Counted from the stretch's first letter, positions 1 through 10,127 are shown. The stretch: DNA of 64,000 nucleotides from Rhodospirillales bacterium (GCA_016215555.1 JACRJC010000006.1:1-64000); one strand, 5' to 3'. Program-made: numbers and translations. The notes: generated by a model from the letters alone, not told the origin.

Positions 1-278
1 AGCTGTTCTTCCGTCTGATGAAGCAGACCTTGAAAATCACGCACTTCATCGGCCGCTCCGAGAACGCGGTGCGCATTCAGATCGCTGCCGCACTGATCGC
101 CTTCCTGCTCCTGCACTTGCTGCGCAAGATGACGAAAGTACAGCACGGCTTCCTTGAACTCGTTCGACTCGTGCGCGCCAATCTCATGCACCGCAAGGAC
201 TTGACCCGCCTCCGCCAAATCCAGCCGCCCCCGCCAATCGACCAGCGACAACTGTCGCTCAACTGGCAAAATACATGA
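1..278 (+). CDS. IS4-type transposase, C-terminal fragment (cut by window edge)
   Basis: The reading frame is open from the left edge to TGA at 276-278, giving about 91 residues that begin LFFRLMKQ and contain ENAVRIQIAAALIAFLLL. In IS4-type DDE transposases the catalytic glutamate sits just before an LFFR segment, and a hydrophobic IQIAVALIA segment then leads into the C-terminus, so this is the 3' end of such a gene. The catalytic DDE residues lie outside the window, so intactness cannot be judged. An internal ATG at 18 is not a real start, because the frame is open and family-like upstream of it. I could not identify the terminal inverted repeat of the element in the following 200 bp. The family assignment is from memory of IS4-group sequences. 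Confidence 0.7.
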   Translation, partial: LFFRLMKQTLKITHFIGRSENAVRIQIAAALIAFLLLHLLRKMTKVQHGFLELVRLVRANLMHRKDLTRLRQIQPPPPIDQRQLSLNWQNT

Positions 279-455
279 ACCGGACAGCCGTGGCCTTGTG
301 CCGGGCATCCACGTCTTGCAAAGGCGGAATCATCGCAGGCGTCATGTGGATGGCCGGGTCGTGAAGTTTACGCCGGGCGGACGCTCGCGCGTCCTTGGCC
401 GCCGCCGCAATGGCGGCTGCATAGCCATAAACGGAGCTTCCCTCGAGCCAAAGAA

Positions 456-481
456 AAGGCCCCGTCTTACGACGGGGCCTT
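456..481 (-). terminator. Rho-independent terminator of the TRAP binding-protein gene
   Basis: A perfect 11-bp stem (456-466 with 471-481) encloses a 4-nt loop. On the minus strand it is followed by TTTTCTTT. It lies 22 bp past the stop of the minus-strand takP-like gene. The plus-strand side (AACTTT) is less T-rich, so the minus direction is preferred. Confidence 0.8.
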
Positions 482-502
482 AACTTTACAACCCAAGAAG
501 GA

Positions 503-1765
<1,263 letters not shown>

Positions 1766-2482
1766 TCAGAGCGGCTCCCATCCCGCCGGGCCAAAAGCCT
1801 CCAGCGGTTTGAAGCGCGTTTTGTAGGCCATCTTGCGGCTTTCGGCGATCCAGTAGCCAAGATAGACATAGGGCAATCCCAGCCGTTTCGCTTCCTCGAT
1901 CAGCCACAGCACGATCCTGGTGCCCAGACTCGATTTGGGATCGTCGATCTCATAGAAGCTGTAGACGGCGGACAGGCCATCGGACAGGCCGTCGCCCAGA
2001 CACACGCCCATCAGACGGTTCTGAGGCGAGCGCAGTTCGACCAGGAAACTGTCGATCGGGCTGTCCTCGATCATCGAGCGGTAGTCGTAGAAACCCATCA
2101 AGGCCATGTCGCTGCCGGCATGACGCGCATCCTGATAGCGGGTGAAAAGACGGTATTGCTCGCTGGTCGATCGCGCCGGTCCGCGCACCGGGACGATGTC
2201 CCTTGTCGCATGCAGGATCTTGCGCATGGTGCGGTCGGGCTTGAAGGCATCGACGACGATGCGTACCGGAATGCAGGCCCGGCAATTGGGGCAGGCCGGA
2301 GCGTAGGCGATGGCATGGCTGCGGCGAAATCCGGCCCGGGACAGCGCTTCGTGCAAGCCGCGGCCCTGCGGGCCGGCCAGTTCGGTCACCAGCTTGCGTT
2401 CCAACCGTCCTTCCAGATAGGGGCAGGGCAGAGGCGCCGTGGTGTAGAAGAAGTGCGGATGCTTGAGGGCGACATGATCCAT
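1766..2482 (-). CDS. bpt: Aspartate/glutamate leucyltransferase (Bpt)
   Basis: This is an aminoacyl-tRNA-protein transferase of the Bpt/ATE fold, 238 aa, which adds Leu to N-terminal Asp or Glu and so marks proteins for ClpS/ClpAP (the N-end rule). Family hallmarks are FFYTTAPLPCPYLEGRLERK near the N-terminus, the Cys-rich ACPNCRACIPVRI segment, FLVELR, the acetyltransferase-like LGTRIVLWLIEEAKRLGLPYVYLGYWI and the C-terminal KMAYKTRFKPLE. Length is normal for the family. It starts 10 bp after the stop of the RDD gene and is probably the last gene of a motA-motB-RDD-bpt transcript. Confidence 0.93.
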   Translation of the reverse strand: MDHVALKHPHFFYTTAPLPCPYLEGRLERKLVTELAGPQGRGLHEALSRAGFRRSHAIAYAPACPNCRACIPVRIVVDAFKPDRTMRKILHATRDIVPVRGPARSTSEQYRLFTRYQDARHAGSDMALMGFYDYRSMIEDSPIDSFLVELRSPQNRLMGVCLGDGLSDGLSAVYSFYEIDDPKSSLGTRIVLWLIEEAKRLGLPYVYLGYWIAESRKMAYKTRFKPLEAFGPAGWEPL

Positions 2483-2492
2483 GGGTTAGATA

Positions 2493-2993
2493 TTAATCGG
2501 ACCGGGCGCGATTTCCAGTAGTTGATTGAATCGTTTTTCCGACCACCAGGCCCGACAGCATGTCATGGACCAGACTGCCCCTGGCGTTGAAAAGGCCGAT
2601 CAGCAGCACCAACGGGGTGGCGATGAAGACCGAAGCGTAAAACAGAAACACCTGAAGAAAGGCCTGGAACAAGAGCGGTGACTGGTTCTCGGTGGAGAGA
2701 ACGCGCAACCCCATCAGGCGCTGGCCCAAGGTCGAGGATTCGCGGCCACTGACCAGCAGGGTGTAATAGGCGGCGTTCACGCCCAGCCACAAAAAGGGCA
2801 GAGGCCCCCATAGCAGACCGAAAGTGGCGAAGCCGCCCAGGAAAAGAAGAAAGCCGATAGGCAGGCACAATAGCGAGACCAGGATCAGATCGGCCAGATA
2901 GGCGGCGACTCGCCGCCACAGGACGCCGTCGAAGGGGCGAAAGTCGGGTTTTTTGCGAAGAGGGGGCGGGGCCGCTGCCGGCAGGTCCGTCAT
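2493..2993 (-). CDS. RDD-family membrane protein
   Basis: This is a small integral membrane protein of 166 aa. It opens with a proline-rich cytoplasmic tail (AAAPPPLRKKP) and an RDD-type first helix (RVAAYLADLILVSLLCLPIG). Two further hydrophobic blocks follow (FLLFLGGFATFGLLWGPLPF and VFLFYASVFIATPLVLLIG), with the characteristic TLGQRLMGLRV motif between them. RDD proteins are uncharacterised or implicated in ion transport; no specific function is claimed. The gene is 1 bp from the motB stop and 10 bp from the bpt start, so it is probably cotranscribed with motAB. Confidence 0.85.
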   Translation of the reverse strand: MTDLPAAAPPPLRKKPDFRPFDGVLWRRVAAYLADLILVSLLCLPIGFLLFLGGFATFGLLWGPLPFLWLGVNAAYYTLLVSGRESSTLGQRLMGLRVLSTENQSPLLFQAFLQVFLFYASVFIATPLVLLIGLFNARGSLVHDMLSGLVVGKTIQSTTGNRARSD

Positions 2994-2994
2994 C

Positions 2995-3903
2995 TCAGGG
3001 CTTGGCCGGTTTGGCGTCGTTCATGCCGGCCATTTCATGCTCGCGCAGCAACACGATCGAAATGCGCCGGTTTCTTTGCGAGCGCGGATCTTCCTTCAAC
3101 ATCGGCTCGCGGTCGGCCTTGCCGATGACGCGGGCGACGCGGTCTTCCGGCATGCCGGAATCGAGCAAGGCGCGCCGGCTGGCCAGGGCGCGGTCGCTGG
3201 ATAATTCCCAATTGCCGTATTGGGCGTTGCGGTGATAGGGAATCGAATCGGTGTGGCCAGAAATGGCGATCTTCTGGGGCATCTGCATCACCACTTTGCC
3301 GATCAGTTCCAAAAGCTTGGCGGCCTTGGGGGTCATGCTGGCCGAGGCGCTGTCGAACATGGCCTGGCGTTCGTTGTCGACGATCTGGATGCGCAAGCCC
3401 TCGGGCGTGTTGTCGAGCAGCACGCTTTCCTTCAACTGGATGAGGTCGGGGCTGGCCTGAATGGCCTGGCGGATCACGCGCTGGGCCTCGCGGAAGGACT
3501 GTTCCTCCTTCTCGGCCTGCATTTGCTCGTATTCCTCGTCGGACATGCCCGAGCGGTCCTGCGGCTTGTCGTCTTCCGATTTTCCCATCACCGGCGGCGG
3601 CAGTTCCAGATTGACGCTGGGCGCCGACGAGCTTTGCGGCATCGCCCCTTCCTCGCCCATGACCTGGCCGCCCAACATGCCGCCGGCGCCGCTGGTGGTG
3701 CGCGACACGGTTTGCGGGGCGAAATAATTCGAAATGCCCTTCAACTGTTCCTCGGTGACGGCGTTCAAAAGCCAGAGCAGCAGGAAAAAGGCCATCATCG
3801 CCGTCACGAAGTCGGCATAGGCCACCTTCCAGGCCCCGCCATGGGCGGCGGCATGGCCCTTCTTGATACGTTTGATGATGATGGGGCGACCTTCGTCGGC
3901 CAT
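2995..3903 (-). CDS. motB: Flagellar motor stator protein MotB
   Basis: This is the stator subunit that anchors MotA to peptidoglycan, 302 aa. The N-terminus is basic (IIIKRIKKGHAAAHGGAWK) and is followed by one transmembrane helix (YADFVTAMMAFFLLLWLLNAV) carrying the conserved proton-accepting Asp. A plug/linker of about 120 residues rich in acidic and polar residues follows, then a C-terminal OmpA-like peptidoglycan-binding domain with ISGHTDSIPY, NWELSSDRALASRR and the RRISIVLL end. The gene starts 6 bp after motA, the usual arrangement. A linker longer than that of E. coli MotB is typical of alphaproteobacteria. Confidence 0.95.
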   Translation of the reverse strand: MADEGRPIIIKRIKKGHAAAHGGAWKVAYADFVTAMMAFFLLLWLLNAVTEEQLKGISNYFAPQTVSRTTSGAGGMLGGQVMGEEGAMPQSSSAPSVNLELPPPVMGKSEDDKPQDRSGMSDEEYEQMQAEKEEQSFREAQRVIRQAIQASPDLIQLKESVLLDNTPEGLRIQIVDNERQAMFDSASASMTPKAAKLLELIGKVVMQMPQKIAISGHTDSIPYHRNAQYGNWELSSDRALASRRALLDSGMPEDRVARVIGKADREPMLKEDPRSQRNRRISIVLLREHEMAGMNDAKPAKP

Positions 3904-3909
3904 GGCCTA

Positions 3910-4770
3910 TCAATCCGGCGGGACGTTGGCCAGATACTCTTCCACTTCCTTGAAGCTGGGCTTGACGGAGTGGGGGAGTATCTTGCGGGCGAATTCGATC
4001 GACACCTGTGGAGCATAGCCTTGCATATGGGCCAGCAGGCCGGCCTTGATGCACATCAGATACATGCTTTCGGTATTGAAGGTCTGTTCCAGCGAGCGGC
4101 CGAAGGCGGCGAAGAAGCCATAGGACAGCAACACGCCCATGAAGGTGCCGACCAGCGCGCCGCCGATCAGATGGCCCAGCACTTCGGGCGGCTCGGTGAT
4201 CGAGCCCATGGTGTGAATCACGCCCAGCACGGCGGCGACGATGCCGAGCGCCGGCATGGCGTCGGCCATGTTGGTCACCGAGCCCGAGATGGCGTGCATT
4301 TCGTTGTGGTGCGATTCGATCTCGCCGTCGATGATCGATTCCATCTCGTGCGCATTGTTGGTGCCGAGCGTCAGCAAGCGCAGATAGTCGCACAGGAACT
4401 CGACCAGATGATGGTCCTTGGAGAAGCCGGGAAACTTGGTGAAGAGCGAACTTTCCTCGGGCTTTTCGACATGGCTTTCCAGGGCCAGGTCGCCCTTGGT
4501 CTTGGCCAGCTTGAAGATGGCGTACAGCATGGCCAGCAATTCCAGGTAGCTGGCTTTGGAAAAGCGCGATCCGCGAACGATCAGCCCCAGGCTTTTGCCG
4601 ACGCCGGAAACGACGGACTTGGGATTGCCAATCATGAAGCTGCCGAAAGCGGCGCCCAGAATGATCAGGAATTCGAACGGCTGCCACAAAACGCCCAGAT
4701 GGCCGCCACCGAGCATGTAGCCGCCAATGACCGAGCCGATAACTACGACGAAACCAACGATCGCAAACAT
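3910..4770 (-). CDS. motA: Flagellar motor stator protein MotA
   Basis: This is the four-helix proton-channel stator subunit, 286 aa. The first two helices are MFAIVGFVVVIGSVIGGYML and FEFLIILGAAFGSFMIGN. A large cytoplasmic loop follows with the charged region that contacts FliG. The second helix pair includes PALGIVAAVLGVIHTMGSI, the signature around the proton pathway, and HLIGGALVGTFMGVLLSYGFF. The C-terminal tail ends FKEVEEYLANVPPD. It is the first gene of the motAB run. No clear sigma-28 promoter was recognised in the 205-bp gap to the divergent flavin reductase gene. Confidence 0.96.
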   Translation of the reverse strand: MFAIVGFVVVIGSVIGGYMLGGGHLGVLWQPFEFLIILGAAFGSFMIGNPKSVVSGVGKSLGLIVRGSRFSKASYLELLAMLYAIFKLAKTKGDLALESHVEKPEESSLFTKFPGFSKDHHLVEFLCDYLRLLTLGTNNAHEMESIIDGEIESHHNEMHAISGSVTNMADAMPALGIVAAVLGVIHTMGSITEPPEVLGHLIGGALVGTFMGVLLSYGFFAAFGRSLEQTFNTESMYLMCIKAGLLAHMQGYAPQVSIEFARKILPHSVKPSFKEVEEYLANVPPD

Positions 4771-4975
4771 CTGATTTCGGGGCCCTCGTGGCGTCTAACC
4801 GCTAAATCTTGTGGTGTTTAGAAAACGTAAACGACATTAGCTTAACCGAGCCTGAAAAAGAAGCGGGTTTTCGCGAGAACCGCCTCGACCATTCCTTTGG
4901 AATTGCCGAAAGATCAGTTTCATAAGCCTCTGGAATGAGGTAGAAAATAGATCTTTCGAGAACGAGAATGGACCC

Positions 4976-5455
4976 ATGGTGATTGATTCCCGCAGTTTTC
5001 GCAAGGCGTTAGGATGCTTCGCCACCGGCGTCACGGTGATTGCCGCCAATGACGGCCAAGGCAAGCCTGTGGGGGTGACCATCAGCTCCTTCGCCTCTTT
5101 GTCGCTCGAGCCGCCTTTGGTTCTGTTCTGCCTGGGTTTGGGGGCCAGTTACGTCGAAACATTTCGAAAGGCGTCGCATTTCGCCGTCAATGTGCTTCGA
5201 GACGATCAGAAGGAGTTGTCGATTCGCTTCGCCAGCCGCATGGCTGACAAATGGGCCGAGGTAGAGCACAGCCCCGGCGCGGCCAGCGGCGCGCCGGTGA
5301 TTTCGCACTGTCTGGCTGTGCTGGAATGCCAGTTGGAAAAGGAAATGGTCGAAGGCGACCATGTCATTCTGATCGGGCGTGTCCTCGGGCTCGATTACGA
5401 TCCGGGCGGCCAGCCGCTGCTCTATTTCCGTGGCAACTACGCTGAGATGGCTTAA
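4976..5455 (+). CDS. Flavin reductase-like FMN-binding protein
   Basis: This is a flavin reductase domain protein of the HpaC/RutF type, 159 aa, covering a single split-barrel FMN-binding domain. Family segments are FRKALGCFATGVTVIAA, VGVTISSFASLSLEPPLVLFCLG, the HFAVNVLRDDQ strand and the C-terminal GDHVILIGRVLGLDYD...PLLYFRGNYAEM. Such proteins supply reduced flavin to a partner monooxygenase, but no monooxygenase gene is adjacent, so the partner is unknown. It is transcribed divergently from motA. The frame gives only one sensible ATG; no strong Shine-Dalgarno is visible. Confidence 0.88.
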   Translation: MVIDSRSFRKALGCFATGVTVIAANDGQGKPVGVTISSFASLSLEPPLVLFCLGLGASYVETFRKASHFAVNVLRDDQKELSIRFASRMADKWAEVEHSPGAASGAPVISHCLAVLECQLEKEMVEGDHVILIGRVLGLDYDPGGQPLLYFRGNYAEMA

Positions 5456-5460
5456 TTTAG

Positions 5461-5667
5461 CCCTCAAGCGCCGGGCGGGAGTTCTTTTTGTCCCTCGGCC
5501 TTGCGCTTGCCTTCGGCAAGCTTGGCCGCGGACGAAAGGACCGCCAGTCGCTTCGCTCGGTTTGGCCGGTCCCTCAAGCGCCGGGCGCGAGTTGATTTAG
5601 TCCCTCGGCTTTGCGTTGGCCATTGGCAAGCTTGGCTGGGGACGAAAGGACCGCTCGTCGCAGCGCT
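5461..5667. repeat. Tandem pair of a ~110-bp dispersed palindromic repeat (family A)
   Basis: Two head-to-tail copies begin with CCCTCAAGCGCCGGGCG at 5461 and 5571, a 110-bp period. Each contains GTCCCTCGG and an internal palindrome (GCTTGCCTTCGGCAAGC in copy 1, a diverged form in copy 2), then GACGAAAGGACCGC. A related third copy is at 12762-12832. The pair fills the gap between two convergent genes. No coding potential is apparent. Confidence 0.75.
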
Positions 5668-8070
5668 TCATTTTCCGGATTGCACCGGCCACAACACCAG
5701 CTCGTTCCTGATGTCCTTGCCGGCCATGTGCAGATAGCGGCCTTCCCGCCAGTCGTCCAGCAGATCGCTGTAATGCGGTGAAAATGGATTCCCCGATTGG
5801 CCGGTGGCGATCATGAAGCGCGAGCTGTCGGGATTCTTGACGTCATAGACGGCGCGCAGACCGGCCCCATGCACATGCTTGAAACTGCCGAAGGAAAAAC
5901 TGCCGCGATTCAGGCTGGAACCGTCGCCGTCGGTTTCGATCGATGGCGCCACCCAGCTTTCCCTGACCGGCAGGCGTTCCAGGATGCCGTGCGGAAACTT
6001 GGCCTTGTGGGCGCTTCCCCAACGCCATTGGGTCATGTCGGCCCCCATTTCACGCCTGAGCCTTCTCAAGGCCTCCTCCAGCGCCCGAGCCAGAATGTCC
6101 TGGCAGTTTTCCTGCTTGTCCTTGGTGCTTTCGTCGTCGCACCATTTGCCTTCCTCGCTTAAGGCCATTTCGATGGCTTGAGGCTTCAGGCTTGTGCTCC
6201 AAGCGTCGAAGGGGCTGGGCTGGTCTTCCTGATCCTCGGGCAGCTTGCGCAGATCATCGGCGAAGAGGGCGCGCTGAATCTCCTCGGCCCAGGCCGAGAA
6301 CAAGGTGGGTTCGATGAGGTCGCGGGCCATGCTGCCGTCCCAGTCGCGCAGGATGGCGACGATCTTCCGGGCCGAGGGATTGACCGGCTCGGCGGTCATC
6401 AGGAACGGTTTGAGCGACACGAAGGCCATGGACAGGCTGTCCATCTGGTAGGCGCCCATATCGTCGGGTCCGTGCTGGGGCTTGGCGGTCAGCAGATCCT
6501 GGATGCGCAGCGCCCGCAAGGGTTCCGGCCAGTTGCTGGACAGATGATGAGGATAATCGTCGGGGGCCAGCCGGTTGTTGGCGTTGGCGGCCAATCCTTC
6601 GGCAAGATTGTGCAGGGCGGGCAGTTGATCGGGCGGGATGAAGCCCTTCCAGCCGTTGGCGCCATCGGCGCCGGCGCGCGGCAAATCGGGTGACGCCGTT
6701 CCCAGACGCAAGGGCACAAGGCCGACCTGCTGCAGGCCGATCTGGCCATCGGCGCTTGCATAGGCGACATATTGGGACGGGGCCTGGAAATCGGCCAGGG
6801 CCTTCTGGAAGGATTTGACGTCGCCGGCCAGACTCATGCGATGCATGCCGCCCGGGGTCTTGTCGGCGGGGTTGAGCGCCGTCGCGGCCAGGGCGAGCAG
6901 GATGCCCTTGGGCGCTTCCTTGGGACTGAGAACATCGGAAATCACCGGCCCGTGTACGGTTTCACGAACTTCCAGGCGCTGATCGGCTTCGCCCTTGACG
7001 GCGATGATCTCGCTTCGCCGGATGAAGGGCTGGTTGCCGTCGGCGGTCTGATAGGTTTGTCCGTCCGGATCGCCCAGGCTTTCCACGAACAGATCCATGC
7101 TGTCGGCATTGGCGCTGGTAAAGCCCCAGGCCAGATGCTGGTTCTGCCCCAGCAGCACGAAGGGAATGCCGGGCACGGTTCCGCCTTGTATGGCCATGCC
7201 GGGCGCTTCCAGCCGGGCCAGATACCACTGGATCGGGGCCTGGAAATTGAGGTGCGGATCGTTGGCCAGCAAAGGGGCGCCGGTCGTCGAATGTTCGCCC
7301 GATACCACCCAGACATTCGACGCCAAGTGCGGCTCGACCGCTGCGGGCAGGGCGGCCAGCAGGGGGATCGCCGACAAGGCCGACAATCCATCAACATTAG
7401 CAATAAGCATCGGCGACAATTGCCGCGCCCGTTCCGGCCCCAACCGTTGGATCAGTTTCAGATTCAAAAGCTCGTCGCGCCAGTTGCCGGCCAGTTGCAG
7501 CGCCATGACGCGCGGCCACAGAAGCGAGTCGGTCGGCTGCCAAGGTTTGGGCCGAATGCCGGCCAGAATGAATTCCAACGGCGGTTGGCGCCAGAAATCG
7601 AAGTCGGCGATCTTTGCATTGACGCCCGCAGCATAGGCGGTCAACACTTGCTTCGTCGTTTCGTCCAAGAGCTCGTAGCTGCTTTTGACGCGCGCTTCGA
7701 AACCCAGCACCCGAAAGAAACGGTCATTGGCCAGTCCCGCCTTGCCGGCGATTTCCGAAAGGCGTCCGGAAGCGATGCGCCTTTGCAGATCCATCTGCCA
7801 CAGCCGGTCCTGGGCGTGGGCGTAACCCAGGGCGAAATAGGCGTCGGTTTCGCTTTGCGCCCGGATGGTGGGGACGCCGTTGGCGTCGCGGGCGATGGTC
7901 ACGGGCTGGGCAAGGCCCAGAATCTTGATTTCCCCCTTGGTCGCCGGCAGCGAAGTCTGCAGCCACAGCCAGCCGCCGATCCCCGCCGTTCCCGCCAGCA
8001 GGATCAGAAAAATCAACAGAAGCGGCAGGGGCGCAAAACGACCGCGCCGCCCTCGGCGCGACGAAAACAT
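5668..8070 (-). CDS. Penicillin acylase-family N-terminal nucleophile hydrolase
   Basis: This is a secreted or membrane-anchored Ntn-hydrolase of about 800 aa. It has an N-terminal hydrophobic anchor (LPLLLIFLILLAGTAGIGGWLWL), then the alpha-chain motifs PVTIARDANGVPTI and GYAHAQDRLWQMDLQRR. The predicted autoproteolytic junction is at Ser251 in HLASNVWVVSG, where Ser is the expected beta-chain nucleophile. Beta-chain signatures are LLANDPHLNFQAP, WGFTSANADSMDLF and the late SGNPFSPHYSDLLDDWREGRY. Members hydrolyse amide bonds in beta-lactams or acyl-homoserine lactones; the substrate here is not predictable. ATG at 8070 is used; an in-frame GTG at 8082 is an alternative, and neither has a convincing Shine-Dalgarno. 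Confidence 0.92.
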   Translation of the reverse strand: MFSSRRGRRGRFAPLPLLLIFLILLAGTAGIGGWLWLQTSLPATKGEIKILGLAQPVTIARDANGVPTIRAQSETDAYFALGYAHAQDRLWQMDLQRRIASGRLSEIAGKAGLANDRFFRVLGFEARVKSSYELLDETTKQVLTAYAAGVNAKIADFDFWRQPPLEFILAGIRPKPWQPTDSLLWPRVMALQLAGNWRDELLNLKLIQRLGPERARQLSPMLIANVDGLSALSAIPLLAALPAAVEPHLASNVWVVSGEHSTTGAPLLANDPHLNFQAPIQWYLARLEAPGMAIQGGTVPGIPFVLLGQNQHLAWGFTSANADSMDLFVESLGDPDGQTYQTADGNQPFIRRSEIIAVKGEADQRLEVRETVHGPVISDVLSPKEAPKGILLALAATALNPADKTPGGMHRMSLAGDVKSFQKALADFQAPSQYVAYASADGQIGLQQVGLVPLRLGTASPDLPRAGADGANGWKGFIPPDQLPALHNLAEGLAANANNRLAPDDYPHHLSSNWPEPLRALRIQDLLTAKPQHGPDDMGAYQMDSLSMAFVSLKPFLMTAEPVNPSARKIVAILRDWDGSMARDLIEPTLFSAWAEEIQRALFADDLRKLPEDQEDQPSPFDAWSTSLKPQAIEMALSEEGKWCDDESTKDKQENCQDILARALEEALRRLRREMGADMTQWRWGSAHKAKFPHGILERLPVRESWVAPSIETDGDGSSLNRGSFSFGSFKHVHGAGLRAVYDVKNPDSSRFMIATGQSGNPFSPHYSDLLDDWREGRYLHMAGKDIRNELVLWPVQSGK

Positions 8071-8082
8071 GAGCCACGGCAC

Positions 8083-8298
8083 CAGATGGGTTGCAGAAGC
8101 TGGAAGATACCCTTTTGCCTCGGGTTACGTCCAGCTTAGACGGAGTAGTCATGTAAAAATAATTATAAACAATACGATACAGTTGGAAATAAATCTTAAA
8201 GATAAAGAAAAGTTGATTTCTGAGTTTAACAATATCTTGTTCCAGCCCCACCCAAACCCGGCCTATAATCGCCGATCCTGCAAATATGGGGGATAGCG
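8083..8298. promoter_or_regulatory. Divergent intergenic region with AT-rich island and two -10-like hexamers
   Basis: This is the gap between the penicillin acylase and alpha/beta hydrolase genes. Bases 8151-8240 are conspicuously AT-rich for this genome. A perfect TATAAT lies on the plus strand at 8264-8269, 29 bp before the hydrolase start. Another is on the minus strand at 8162-8167, about 92 bp before the acylase ATG. Neither has a good -35 hexamer at 17 bp, so they are only candidates. Confidence 0.35.
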
Positions 8299-9153
8299 AT
8301 GCGGACGCGCTGGGTGCCGGTTCTGGGGATCGGGGGATTTCGCAAACTGGCCTATACCGAATGGGGCGAGGCGGGGGCCGGCAAGCGGACCTTGATCTGC
8401 GTTCATGGCCTGACCCGGGTCGGGCGCGATTTCGATTACCTGGCCGAGGCGCTTTCGGATCGTTTCCGCGTCATCTGTCCCGATGTGGCCGGGCGCGGCC
8501 AAAGCGATTGGCTGGCCGATGCCCAGCTTTACGATTTGCCGCTTTACATGGCCGACTTGGCGACCCTGATCGCCAGGTTGGATGTCGAGGAGGTCGATTG
8601 GCTGGGCACCTCGATGGGCGGGCTGATCGGTCTTTTGCTGGCCGCGCAACCCATGACTCCCATCAAACGCCTTATTCTGAACGATGTCGGCGCCGCCTTG
8701 TCCGGAAGCGCCCTGGCAAGGATTGCCGGCTATGTCGGTTCGCGCCCGCTATTTCCCGATATCGAGTCCGCCGAGGCGCATTTTCGCAAGGTGCATGCGC
8801 CGTTCGGATCGCTTTCGGACATTCAATGGCGGCATTTGGCCGAGACCAGCCTGCGACCGGTGCCGGGCGGTTTCGAATTCCATTACGATCCCAAGATCGC
8901 CTTGCGGTTCAAGGAGGCGCCGGCGGCGGATGTCGATCTGTGGCCGGTCTGGCATATGGTGAATTGTCCGGTTCTGGCCATCCGAGGCCAGGTCTCGGAC
9001 CTGCTGAGCGCTGAAACCCTGGCGCAAATGGCGGCCAGCAAGCCCGGCCTGTGCCGGACCGCCGAGATTCCCGGCTGCGGCCATGCGCCGGCGCTGATGG
9101 ATCAGGATCAGATCGGCCTTATCCGCGATTGGCTGCTGGCGGAGGGGACGTAA
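8299..9153 (+). CDS. Alpha/beta-fold hydrolase
   Basis: This is a soluble alpha/beta hydrolase of 284 aa. The oxyanion segment is ICVHGLTRVGRDFDYLAEAL, the next strand-loop is RVICPDVAGRGQSDW, and the nucleophile elbow is GTSMGG with the catalytic Ser. A probable acid follows in VLAIRGQVSDLLS. The catalytic His is probably in the GCGHAPALMDQDQ segment near the C-terminus. The start is supported by GGGGGA 6 bp upstream. The substrate is not predictable; homologues are often annotated as generic esterases or hydrolases. Its 3' end overlaps the convergent DMT transporter gene by 35 bp. Confidence 0.9.
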   Translation: MRTRWVPVLGIGGFRKLAYTEWGEAGAGKRTLICVHGLTRVGRDFDYLAEALSDRFRVICPDVAGRGQSDWLADAQLYDLPLYMADLATLIARLDVEEVDWLGTSMGGLIGLLLAAQPMTPIKRLILNDVGAALSGSALARIAGYVGSRPLFPDIESAEAHFRKVHAPFGSLSDIQWRHLAETSLRPVPGGFEFHYDPKIALRFKEAPAADVDLWPVWHMVNCPVLAIRGQVSDLLSAETLAQMAASKPGLCRTAEIPGCGHAPALMDQDQIGLIRDWLLAEGT

Positions 9154-9994
9154 GCAAGGTCTGCAAGATCACGGCGGCCAGGACGATTCCGCCGCCGAAC
9201 ATCGTCGCCAGGCTGGGCTTTTCGGCCAGCAACAGCCAGACCCAGATCGGCGCCATCACAGCTTCGCCCAAGGTCAGCAGGCTGGCCTGGGCCGAGGGCA
9301 GATGACGGGTGCCGTGGACGAACAGAATCAGCCCGGCCCCCAATTGCACGAAGCCCAGAACGGCCAGCCAGGGCAGATCGCCCATGGGAATGTCCGACAG
9401 ATCGATAAAGGGAAGGGTGGCCAGGGCCGAGAACAATCCGCCCAGAAAGGCCGAGGGAACCATATCGACATGGCGCTTCTTGCGCAGCAGGACGACATTG
9501 GCGCCGAAGGCCAGGGCCACGCCGAGGCCGAAGACGGCTCCGGTCAGCGTCATGTCGCCCAGCCCGTCGGCGAACATGACGCCGATGCCGGTCAGGGCCA
9601 GGGCGATGGCGCCCAGAATGGCCGGTGACAACGGTTCCTTCAGCCACAGGCGGGCCAGGACGGCCGAGGCCAAAGGCGAGCCGCACATCAGAACATAGGC
9701 ATTGGCCACCGGCATATAGGTGATGGCCAGAATGAACATGATGAAGGAAGCGCCCAGCAGCAACCCCGACAGCCAGGCCAGGCTTCCCGCCTCCTGGAAG
9801 ACGGCAACGATCCGGCCTCGATGAAGGGCCAGCAGATAAAGACCGACTGCCAGGGCCATGAAGGCCGAGCGGGCGAAAACGACCGGTAAGCCCTGGATTT
9901 CCAAATGCCTGACGATCAGTCCCGCCGTGCTCCAGCACAGGGTGGCCGCCAGCACCAGCAAGATCCCCTTCAAGCGTAAAGTCATCCAGGTCAT
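9119..9994 (-). CDS. DMT-superfamily transporter (EamA domains)
   Basis: This is an integral membrane protein of about 291 aa with ten predicted helices arranged as two EamA repeats, for example KGILLVLAATLCWSTAGLIV and the second-repeat start TGAVFGLGVALAFGANVVLL. DMT/EamA proteins export amino acids and other metabolites; the substrate is unknown. The frame is open 48 bp further upstream to 10042, but the first residues there are not hydrophobic or family-like, so ATG at 9994 is preferred (9985 is also possible). The C-terminus overlaps the convergent hydrolase gene. Confidence 0.9.
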   Translation of the reverse strand: MTWMTLRLKGILLVLAATLCWSTAGLIVRHLEIQGLPVVFARSAFMALAVGLYLLALHRGRIVAVFQEAGSLAWLSGLLLGASFIMFILAITYMPVANAYVLMCGSPLASAVLARLWLKEPLSPAILGAIALALTGIGVMFADGLGDMTLTGAVFGLGVALAFGANVVLLRKKRHVDMVPSAFLGGLFSALATLPFIDLSDIPMGDLPWLAVLGFVQLGAGLILFVHGTRHLPSAQASLLTLGEAVMAPIWVWLLLAEKPSLATMFGGGIVLAAVILQTLLTSPPPAANRG

Positions 9995-10127
9995 ATCTGG
10001 CGGTTTATAGCAGTTCGTGGCGCCGCGCCACGAGATTCCCATCTCAGGTTAAAGTTTGATCGACAAACCATTGCGCGAGATATATGTTTGGAAAATAACA
10101 ATAACTATAAATATTCTGGGGTTATTG

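Noticed and set aside
7724-8251. Minus-strand frame starting MGLEQDIVKL in the AT-rich island
   Set aside because: It begins with GTG, runs in another frame over the acylase gene and has no family features.
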